From NCBI RefSeq assembly GCF_020379485.1, contig NC_063452.1, positions 25,302,770 to 25,366,769 of the forward strand: a stretch of 64,000 bases of DNA, read 5' to 3'. The translations under genes were made by a program, and so were the position numbers. Below the pieces are notes generated by a model, which worked only from the letters and a program-made list of their open reading frames with translations, did no database searches and was not told the DNA's origin. This document shows, piece by piece, positions 23,189 through 32,300 of this stretch; positions within the stretch are counted from its first letter, which is position 1; every line of letters begins with the position of its first letter. Origin of the DNA: Brassica napus. Its lineage: Eukaryota > Streptophyta > Magnoliopsida > Brassicales > Brassicaceae.

Positions 23189-23482
23189 AGCAATTCTCTC
23201 AAATAATATTTTTAAGTTTTTGTCACAAAAATAGCCTCCAAAAAAGAAAATGACCAAAATAGCTCTTTTTTATCTTGAAATTTTAATATTTATTTTTATT
23301 TTTTAAAATTTGAAACCATGTCCCCAGAACTCCACCCCTTAACTCTAAACCCTAAGTCTAGATTAGTTAACTCTAGGGTAAAAATACATTGTTACCCTAA
23401 TAAAACTTATTTTGGTCATTTTCTTTATTAAAGACTATTTTTGGGATAAAAACTTAAAAAGTAATATAAGAGGGAATTTCTC
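23189..23482. mobile_element. Inverted-repeat element of Mutator-like MITE type, about 0.3 kb
   Basis: About 90 bp at the left (TTTTTAAGTTTTTGTCACAA, AAGAAAATGACCAAAATAG) recur as inverted repeat at the right. The same terminal phrases occur in the element at 41649-42136, so they are one family. The flanking 9-mers TTTAGATAA and TTGGGATAA match at seven positions, a possible decayed target duplication. No coding capacity. Confidence 0.72.
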
Positions 23483-24779
23483 TTGGGATAATTTGAATAT
23501 TTTGGATGTTTTTTGTTATTTTTGAATATTGCTAGCCATGTTAAAAAACAAATTTAAATCGGGTAAATTTAAATTTTGGATCGTTTTCGGTTCGACACTT
23601 ATCAGATATACTCGAAAATATCTGAATCCGATAAGTGCCAAACCGATGACGATCCAACATTTAAAACTACCTGACCAATATCAATTTTCCCATATCTGAT
23701 ATATCTACTATCCGAGATACTCAGACTAAACCCGATCCGATATCCAAATGGCCAAGCTAACCCGTAATCCAATTTCTCAGCGTAACTTCTATAATATTAA
23801 AACAGAAATCACGATTCAATCCGTGTGTGATTTTTTATTTTGGACCACCCTTAAAAATTTATTTAAATGATTTTTTTTTTATAAATATCTGAATTAATCA
23901 AATTATTCTAAAACAAACAAAATAATTAGATATTCATATATTTTATCTGAAATTGTATCTGGATAAAACCTTTCATATCTTTTTATTTACAATATAAATA
24001 TTTATTTATTTTTTTCATGAAAACAAACATTTTAAATATTTAATTATTTTTTTATTTATAACATATATGTACATTTCATTTTTTACTAAAATAACTTTTA
24101 AATATTTATTTAATTTCGTGTTTATTTAAAAAATAAATTTATGTTTCATTTTAATTAAAATAAACCTTTTAAATATCTAATTAATTTTATAATAAACTCA
24201 TGTACAACTTTGTATTAATATTGATATATTAATTTAATATAATACTTTTCAACTAAGTTTTTGATCTTTAACTAATAAGACTTTTAATTTAGAACTTTGT
24301 ATCACATAATTAAAAATATGCTATCATTGACAATTCCAAACAAATAAATTAAATTATTGCATGCGAACTATAAAATTGTTATTTTAAAATGTTATATTAA
24401 ACAATTATTAATATGGTATATATTAAAGAGCGATTTGCATAGAAATTCTAGTAATATGGCAATATTTGCGTCCATGAAAAAACGGAAGGCCCAAGGGCAA
24501 GGCCCAGTTGTATTGGGTGCGAAAAGACAGCATTACCCCTATCGCCTCTCCTTTCACGTAAGAAGCTGAAGCGATTTATAATCATTCCATGCATGTAATC
24601 ATTTGAAAATTTATACATATATAACGCTTTTTATATTGGTATAGCCCGATTATGTAAGAGTAGCCAATAGTTTCGACCACTAATATTGCCTAAAAAACCG
24701 TAACCTTTTCGCAAAGCTTCACACGTCTTCACATAGGACATGCGTATCTGCATGTAATATAGTAGATATGTATAGGTTT

Positions 24780-24934
24780 CCTTCTATATAAGGAGTGGTA
24801 ATTGGGCAGTAGAAACACACACTTAACTATCATTTTCTTTAGCTCGTCTTTAATGTCTCTCTAGAAAACACTCTCTCTCCCTTCCGTTTAAGAAGAATCT
24901 CGGTATATAAGACCACCTCCATTGGTTAGAGATC
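24780..24934 (+). promoter_or_regulatory. Promoter-like region before the transposase remnant
   Basis: CTATATAAGGAG (about 24784-24795) is a TATA-like motif, followed by a pyrimidine-rich leader with CTCTCTCTCC before ATG 24935. It suggests transcription of the remnant but is inferred from motif and position only. Confidence 0.4.
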
Positions 24935-25691
24935 ATGACGAGCAACCTTACGGAGTCTTGGAATTCTGTGCTTCGTGACGCGCGAGAGTATCCGATCGTG
25001 CCGTTGGTTGAGTTCATTAGGATTAAGCTGATGAGCTGGTTTTCGACACGCCGCGACTCAATCTAGGACGTTGACACTGGGTTAACACCCATGGTTAACA
25101 GTATGCTTGCTGCGAGCTTTGAGATCTGTGGGGGGGGGGGGGGAGCTTTGAGATCTGTGGGGGGGGGGGGTATAATGTAAGGAAGGTTGATGTCAATGAA
25201 TATGAGGTGCAGGATCTGAAAGGAGCTTCATTTGTAGTCAATCTGGCAGACAAGTCGTGCTCATGCTTTGAATTTCAAAGCCTCGGTATACCATGTTCTC
25301 ATGCCATTGCGGCTGCCTTGAAAGCAAACATTAGGGTGGAAGGTCTTGTGGATGAGGTCTACTCAATGAAGTATTTGAAGGTGGCGTATGTAAGCAATAT
25401 ATTGCCGCCGGTTGAACTTGACAACACCACTCAGATCGCTAGTGAGGTATCTGCCCTTACTCTGAATCCGCCCGCAACTCGTCGTCCCCCCGGCAGACCA
25501 AGAAAGAAGAGGTTCTTCTCCCGTGGTGAAGTCCTGGTAAGTATTGTGAACATTGCTTGGTGTGATGAACGTGTCTATGTATAGTAAACACGTGTGTGTT
25601 GCATGTGCAGATGAAGAAGATACGTAAAAGGTATTGTAGCCGGTGCAAGGGCATGGGGCATAACCGTGCTACTTGCAAACAAGCAATATGA
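24935..25691 (+). pseudogene. Mutator-like transposase, C-terminal part only
   Basis: ATG 24935 opens MTSNLTESWNSVLRDAREYP, the motif following the catalytic domain in plant MULE transposases. An in-frame TAG follows FSTRRDSI, and a poly-G expansion (25130-25170) replaces the next stretch. The second block (about 25171-25533) carries a SWIM zinc finger (CSCFEFQSLGIPCSHAIA) and an AT-hook-like RRPPGRPRKKR. After an intron (GTAAGT to GCAG, 25534-25610) comes a CCHC knuckle, CSRCKGMGHNRATC, and TGA at 25689. The catalytic DDE domain and N-terminus are missing although a promoter-like region lies directly upstream, so an internal deletion probably joined the two. Confidence 0.83.
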
Positions 25692-26661
25692 TCAGTAAGG
25701 AGTGGAGCGGGGGGGGGGGGGGGGGGGGGGTGCTATGCGATGGGAGATGTAATCAAAGCCGGTGGTTGCTTTGGGTTTATAATACACATATTGGTTTCCC
25801 TTTTGATGTTATGAGATGTTGGTATGAATAAGTGTTTAGACCCAAAGTAGTGTAAGAGGATCATGTATGAGTTCATATTGTAATCATAAATAAAGCATTC
25901 CCCCCCCCCCCTTTATATTTGTGTTTGTCTAGCAACGAGTTATTCATGATTTGTCTTGTTTGTGTCACTAGGACGGATAACTGCATTTCTTGTTCTACAA
26001 CTTAGACGGTTACGTTGCAGTTAATAAGCGTTTTAGATGGTTATATAGACTTTAGCCGGTCATTCAAGTTTAGCCGTTCATTCAAATTTAGCCGGTTTAA
26101 ATAACGTACATTGTCTCTGATTTGCTACATTATCCGGTTAAAAGTACATGACATAGACTTAGACGGTTGCTAAAGCTTTATTAAGATAAAAATTAAACAA
26201 CTTACATGAAAATAGACTTACACAGTGTTCTTGAATTGTTACATTATCCGGTTAACAGTCCATGGAAAAAATACTTAGACGGTTGCTGAAGCGTGCCAGG
26301 TCATCTAGGCTTAAACGGTTGTTTCTGGTATGTTACTTTATCCGGTTAAAAGTACATGAGAGTAAACTTAGACGGTTACTAAAGCTTTAATAAGATGAAG
26401 AGTGGAAACAACATGAATTGCATCGAGAGATTAATACGATTAACCGGTTAGATAAACAATTAGCTTTAATAAGATAAAAATTAGGACAACATTCAAAAAG
26501 TGGATATACCAAAAAAGGGTAGAAACAACATTGATTCTATCGAGATATTTAGAAGATTAGCCGGTTAAAACGTAGAATGGGACGAGATTAGCCGTAATTT
26601 GACAACAGATAATTGAAACATCTGGGGGTTGACCCCCCCCCCCCCCTAGTACTTCATGATG
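25692..26661. repeat. CGGTT-motif array inside the Mutator-like element
   Basis: Between about 26000 and 26600 some fifteen copies of TTAGACGGTT, TTAGCCGGTT or TTATCCGGTTA occur, in larger imperfect units such as CGGTT...AAAGTACATGA and CTAAAGCTTTAATAAGAT (26120-26490). No reading frame. Poly-C runs flank it (25900-25911, 26633-26646). The motif array could bind a transposon-encoded or MYB-like protein; that is inference. Confidence 0.8.
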
Positions 26662-27173
26662 CTAATACGGCCGAAAGCAACCAAACAAGAAATCCTTCCA
26701 ACTGTGATGTGGTGCGACGACCGATGCCTCCTGCTGAATTTGGTCAACGTAATCCCTTTTCTGATGAACTCCGTCGAGACTTTCCCCCTGAAGCTCTGCC
26801 CGTAACATGTCTACAGTGTTCATTAGCCTCTTAATCTCCATACTCTTCTGCCTAATTTCGTCGCGTGCTTCAATAAGTGACCTCTTTGGCCATCCCGTGA
26901 CTTCTCCTTCATCGTGCCATTCAAAAAAGCCGCATACTTGTTCCTGACATAATTTACGGACAAACAAACAATCAAGTTAGACGGATCTGGAAAGACCATA
27001 GGGTCATACTTTATTGGAAATCGACTAACCTGGTATCGAGAGCATCCATAAAACAACCTGCCTAGGTTTTTGTCTGTCCAGGACTTGGTGAAGGATGCTG
27101 GGATGCAACAGAAGCAGAATTCTAGGCTATTGCGCCCGCGAGGGGTTGATGATGAGGAACCTGATGCTTTCAT
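26662..27173 (-). CDS. GRF-type zinc-finger protein, two exons, apparently intact
   Basis: Exon 1 (27173-27030) encodes MKASGSSSSTPRGRNSLEFC and CFCCIPASFTKSWTDKNLGR, exon 2 (26943-26662) continues with EQVCGFFEWHDE. Together they make the GRF zinc finger (CxC, T-SWTDKNLGR-FYGC, C-FFEWHDE) common in plant transposable-element proteins. The intron borders are GTTAGT and CAG and the phase is kept. The spliced product is about 141 residues with a predicted coiled coil (SLIEARDEIRQKSMEIKRLM). GRF fingers bind single-stranded nucleic acid in characterised proteins; the role in transposons is unknown. It is the only unbroken cargo gene of the element. The C-terminus lacks a clear membrane segment. 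Confidence 0.72.
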
Positions 27174-28400
27174 ATCTTGATAGATTTGTTTGTGAAACGT
27201 GAGGCGGCTAGATAAAGTTCGATAAGACTGAGGCGTGATTATCTATTATATATCAAAACTGACATTTAACCAAAATATGAATGTGCGAACCAAAACCGAC
27301 GTTCAAATTGGCCTCTAACTAAACCGGCTTTGCAAAAGCCGGTCTAATGCTACATGTTGGTAATATCAGATTAACCTTTTGTTACGACTCTTTTACTTAT
27401 AGATAACAATTTGGAATGCCGAATGTCGTTATATAGATGCATCTCTATTTGCTTGGCAGCAAATAAAAAAGAGATGACTGGAACAAAAGGTAGCTGAGTT
27501 TCAAAACAGAAATATATCACATGGAACGATAATTAAACAGACAGTAAACTGGGATAAGAGGGCCAGTAGCCGGCTACTCAGATTGGACCTGCGTTTACCT
27601 CGAAAATCATAACAGCCAGCCTTTTTGCCTCTTGTTTCAGCACGTCCGCAGACAGGTGTCTGCATGCCTCTATGCCCCCGGCCGCGTGAGCTTGCATGAG
27701 CAGTGCTGCTGTGACACCAGAGTCTGCGTGTTTACGGTTTTGTGGGATCTGTTTGGCCCTCTCCACGGTCAATGCATTAAGGCTCTCGGGATCCAGCTTG
27801 CGGCAAGCTTGCATCAATAGGTAAGGGAGCATCTGGGCTGTTGGTGCGAGTTCATTTGCCATGAGAGAATCACTTTGTAGGATGTGTTGCAATCGAGAAC
27901 AAGCAGCCTCCAGGTGTTGCGGTCAAAGCATAGGCCGATCCAATGTGCCTGGTCGAGGTTGAAAGGGAAGTAGATGCGCTCTACCTCTCCTGTCTGTGAT
28001 TCAGATCGGTCTAGTATTTCCACAAGGTTCGGAGTGAAGACAAAATCCTCTTTCTGAGAAGATTTCTTGAACCTTGGGTGGTTCTTGGAGAGGATAGAGA
28101 CAAATTTGGTGTCGAGGAACAAATAACTTTGACTGGAGTTTGATTGAGGCATCATCATTATCCGGGTGTGGTGCATCAATACATCAAACATCTACCAAAA
28201 AGACAACAAAGACATAAGGCTTGCTTAAACGACATTTACTTAATGGAAAATATACAAAATGATGGAACACATACCTTGGGCGATAGTGATTTGGTCCTCT
28301 GGTCAATTTCAATAAGGTCTTTCGCAGATACAGATATGCCACCTATTGTAATGGACCTGAAAACATGAACAAATGTATAAGATTCTGCTTTAGTCAGAGT

Positions 28401-28590
28401 AAAATGTGTTAGCCGGCTAACGCGTTACCAAACATGAGCGTTTAGACAGTTAACAATTATAGTAAAAAATGTGTTAGCCGGCTAATGCATTATCTACCAT
28501 GTGCGGTTGGACAGCTAACAATTAGAGTAAAAATGTGTTAGCCGGCTAAAGCATTACCTAACATGTGCGTTTTGACAGCTAACAATTATA
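28401..28590. repeat. Three tandem about 64-bp units with palindrome
   Basis: Each unit opens AAAATGTGTTAGCCGGCTAA and ends with ACAGTTAACAATTA or ACAGCTAACAATTA. The first contains the perfect 14-bp palindrome GTTAGCCGGCTAAC (28408-28421). The array sits in an intron of the DUF1985/Ulp1 pseudogene. Confidence 0.9.
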
Positions 28591-30225
28591 TATACGGCTA
28601 ACTGGGTGGAGTGGGTGGGAGAGTGTGGTGAAGGCAGTAGGTAGAAGATAAAGAAGAATATGGTGCTTACTTAGTTTTCTTCAAGATATCAGAAAGCTTG
28701 CTGAACTTGGTATGATAGTCTATGGACGCATCATTGTTCAGTGCGCCAGGGTATGCTTCGCTGAAACGATTTAGTGTGCCTTTGTCGCACTCATATACAC
28801 CTACAATCAGTTTTGAGATTGTCTTGAGGCGATTGCTTTTCCTAGTGGGCGCCGGGACGTTGGCTTGGATATCTGGTGGACTGCTCGGTGGCTTGTCGAC
28901 TACTTCCGTGTCCTCTCTAACGGTAGGCTCTGGAATTTGGTCTTCCTCTCGCTGCTCTTCTTCCTGCGTCAGTCCCAGAGAAAAGGATGGCTGTACGGGG
29001 AACATCAAAACGTCATTAGTTTGTGTGGACTGTATGGAACAGAATTCTTGTTTATAAACTGGTTGGTGGATAAACAGTACTTACAGATGAGAGATCTTCT
29101 TGTAGGTTTGAATCACCGTGTGCGTTGCCTGACAGGGTTTGCTGGTTGTTGTCCATGTCCTTGTCGATAATATCAGAGTTTATGAGATCACCCACGTCTG
29201 GCATATGTGGTCCCTGCAACGACATAATTGTGAGTGAGTTGCGTTCTATCCATACAACATATAAATGGCTTTGAGACTTGGTCATACCCTGTCAACAGTA
29301 GTCTTCTTGACACTTGTCGCAACACGTGAATTGTCAGGTGGGTCTTGGTCATTGTTGGTTTGGCATGGTAGGGTGGGATTTTCCTTGTCGATAGGTATAG
29401 AATCGCCCCCGCCCCGCTGTCGCTCACATTGTCTGTATGTGGGGTGGAGGCTGGTAAAGATGGACCCTGCAACAAAAGGGTTATCAGTGAGAGTGCTTAG
29501 CAGTACAAAATGTTATGGGGGGGGGGGGCATTTAGGCAGCGCGTATACCTTGTCCCCGTAGGTCTTCTGGACATTGGCTATCACAGAGCTTATGATGTCT
29601 GTATCGATGCCTTCTCTGCTGGTCTGAGTGGGAGTCGTTGTAGGGCGATCCTTTGAGGCATCAAGCGTCTGGTTGTCAGTTGGAGTTCGAACGCGTGTTT
29701 GGAGGATTGACTGAGACTGAAAAGTTCCTACTGAGTCTAGTATCTTCTGATAGCTGTTCTAAAAGGCGAGCAGGTGAGCGGAGTTGTCTGAAATATGCTT
29801 CTTGATTACCTCTTGGAACTGATTGAATGATTCACGAAGGTCATCAACCTTGCCTTCAACCCTGCCAATGTCAGCTTTTGATATGCCTTGGTCGATTGGA
29901 GGAGCATGAACAGCGTCAGAGTTGTTGGGCGTTTGCCTTGGAATTTTCCTCTTTCGCTTCTTCCTTCCCCCGGCTGCCTCATATGCCTTCTCGCGCATGA
30001 GCTCTAGATCGGCTTTGGTAGCTCCGCCTTTGAATAATTGGTTTGAAAAACGCGACCCATCTTTGATTAGTCTGGCCATTGAATCTACTCTTGTATCATC
30101 TTCCTCGTCGGAGAAGCATAGTTCCGCCTCGTCAACCTCCAGGTTTGTGTCTTGTGGGATGATATGAGTCACGCGCACCTGTGGGGGAAAAGGTTTATGT
30201 TAGATACGAGTTTGTGTATATACAA

Positions 30226-30325
30226 GTGAGTAGAATATATGTTAACCGGATATTTGTGACTATGATATATGTTAACCGGATATTTGTGACTAGAATATAT
30301 GTTAGCCGGATATTATTTACAATAA
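30226..30325. repeat. Three tandem about 32-bp CCGGATATT units
   Basis: Units of AATATATGTTAACCGGATAT followed by TTGTGACTA repeat at about 30234, 30266 and 30292, in the first intron of the DUF1985/Ulp1 pseudogene. They use the same CCGG core as the other arrays of this element. Confidence 0.85.
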
Positions 30326-32082
30326 CATGTATAAACGGTTAATTTCCTCTAGAATGTATGGCCAATTCGAAGATTATACTGCTACATGGGCTACGTTTAG
30401 CATTTCTATAATCTGATACTAATGTACGGCTATTGAGCGTGATGTGTGCATAATAGGGGATGAAATTAATGAACAAAAAAAATGGTGTGGTTGGGGTGAG
30501 TAACATACATTTTTAGCTGTGTCCAACGTCCTTGAGTGTGCTGGCCTAATACCGTTCCTAGGGGGGGTTTGAGAAAAGTAAGCATCTACGTCTCCAGCAA
30601 CCTCTGATGCAGAGTCTTGACTGACGATTTCAGTGAGCGCGGGAACAGCTCTGGTCATCACCATCTGAAGGGACTGAACGTAGCCCGGGAGAGCGATGGT
30701 GCTTTGCGTAAGATTTAGCTCGTCTTTTTCCTTTATACTGCTAATCAGCATCTCAAAGGATAAGCGGCCCCACGGGTAAGAGAAGAACTCATCAAGGTCT
30801 TTAATCTTCTCGGCTTGCTCAACTGATATTTTTGCGATGTGAGTGGTTGGAAGAATCACATAGGCAAGCATTGCGAGAAGGGCGTACTTAATTCTAGTCT
30901 CTTGTGAGGTGACCGTCTTGCGCTTGAGCATCCGGATGACAGATGATACATTTACTTCCTTAAGCATGCCAAAGAGAACGTTGTAGTACGGCTGTTCAGA
31001 TATGAGTTTCTTCGTGGCTTTCGACGGTGGGCTAGGGTATTTTCCACACAGTAGGCCGGTTACAATGGCAAACTCTCTCAGTGAGAATCTTATTGGGTTC
31101 TCTGCAAAAAGGAACCATGCCTCGTACTTTTTTCGAACTTTCAGCTGTCTCGAAAGCATGTATCGTCCTAGGCGGGCGGAGTAGGGTGTCTGGTCGGCGA
31201 GCTCGAGAAACTTTCCGAAAGGTGACCGCCTAATAACATCGACCTCTTCAGGATCGAGAGTGTCTAGAATGTTTATGAGGCCTCCTGGTTTGTGATATGG
31301 AGTGACTCTTAATCCAACCGGTTCTTCCCCGAGTGGAAAAAAACGAGGTGGTAGTTCGATTGTCTCCGTATTTGCCATCAATGCATGTGCCGGAGAGAGA
31401 CCTGATATTGAACGAAGATTACATGACCATGTATGAGCCCTAAAAACCGTTGGGTGATTCGAAAGGGGAAAACAAAGAGACAAGTACTTACAGCGTATAT
31501 AAAGGTGATAAATGTCGATTTAACAAACTCTGATAACTGTGGATTCGTCAGTGAGGGGTTTATCGCCGAGATTGAACCGATGATTACGCTGGTGATTCTT
31601 CATCAGACAGGGGAACGGAAAGGAGATGTCGGGGACTGAGACGGCAACGAGAGGTGTGAAACTGAAACCGGAACGAGGGTCTGAAACTGAAACCGGAACG
31701 AGATAGTCGGAAGTTTTATAATACCATATTTCTGATGTTGGAGGAATTTGGATGAAAGAGGTGAGTTGTGTTGTGTTGCGGAGAAAACAAAGGTAGAGGA
31801 GAGAGATGTATGTAGTAAATTTGAACTGTATCGATTGTAGTGATAATATTACTCTTGCCTCACGCGTAATGATGGAAAGCTCTTGTAGGTATCGAGCTAA
31901 TGTGTGTAGGGGTAGTATTGTCATTAAAAAAACACGTCGCCCTTAACTCCGAAAATCCATTGCCGCAAATATGTGGGTTATGCTTGTATATACACTGCAA
32001 TTTCTCTATATTAAAATTATATACTATTAATTATGTAAAAATAAAAATAATCACTCGCACGGTTGCGCGGATCAAGATCTAG

Positions 32083-32300
32083 TAGTTATGTATTAAACTA
32101 CTTGGAACTTGGAAGATAGGGCACAATTGTAATATCACATGAAAAGAAAAGCCCTAACACTATTTTGTATAATTTGTTTTTTTTTTTTAACTTTTAATCG
32201 CCGGAAAACGCCCTCCGTCTCCCGTGCCCCGGCGGCGCATAAACTCTGTAAAACCCCAAAGTTTGGCTCTTTTTAGTTGTCTCTTTCCCTCCCCAATCTG
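32083..32300 (+). promoter_or_regulatory. Short remaining promoter and leader of CDC48B
   Basis: Only 218 bp separate the Helitron terminus (32082) from ATG 32301. The segment has a T-run (about 32170-32190) and a pyrimidine-rich leader (CTCTTTCCCTCCCC). No clear TATA box. Any more distal host promoter has been moved about 8 kb or more upstream. Confidence 0.5.

Larger units (their letters stand above)
27578..31378 (-). pseudogene. KAONASHI-type DUF1985/Ulp1-like protease, inactivated
   Basis: Exon 1 (31378-30509, 290 codons, start MANTETIELPPRFFPLGEEP) is a DUF1985 domain. Exon 2 (30178 leftwards) is acidic and then basic (GGRKKRKRKIPRQ). Further small exons (about 29465-29289, 29215-29085, 28990-28670, 28360-28275) are linker. 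The exon starting at 28191 carries the Ulp1/C48 protease: catalytic His in AHWIGLCFD and Asp in LLVLDCN. Lesions: CAG to TAG at 29759-29761 (HLLAF-stop), a frameshift near 27890 just after LDCNTS, and Ser where the family has catalytic Cys (ADSGVTAALLMQAHA; the family has DCGV). The Arabidopsis KIU genes, captured by Mutator-like elements, have this domain pair. Intact relatives would cleave ubiquitin-like proteins; this copy cannot. Confidence 0.85.
24461..31972. mobile_element. Mutator-like element, KAONASHI type, about 7.5 kb
   Basis: It encloses a Mutator-type transposase remnant on the plus strand and a GRF zinc-finger gene and DUF1985/Ulp1 pseudogene on the minus strand, the cargo known from Arabidopsis KAONASHI MULEs. 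Degenerate inverted ends share ATATTTGCG and, about 65-75 bp further in, GACA....TACCCCTA. No 9-bp target duplication could be seen, so the exact ends are uncertain. Non-coding parts are full of CGGTT motifs and long G/C homopolymers. Confidence 0.62.
23788..32082 (+). mobile_element. Putative Helitron enclosing a Mutator-like element
   Basis: The 3' end is clear: CGCACGGTTGCG (hairpin), CGGATCAAGAT, then CTAG at 32079-32082 and host T; two other Helitrons here (57117, 59135) end alike. The proposed 5' end is TCTATAATATTAAAACAG at 23788, a common Arabidopsis Helitron start. The base before it is T rather than A, so this end is less sure. The span would include a large nested Mutator-like element. 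The outer parts (23788-24460, 31973-32082) are AT-rich with no gene. Confidence 0.5.

Noticed and set aside
24461..31972. A clear 9-bp target duplication for the Mutator-like element
   Set aside because: Flanking 9-mers at the proposed ends do not match, so the ends are given as approximate.
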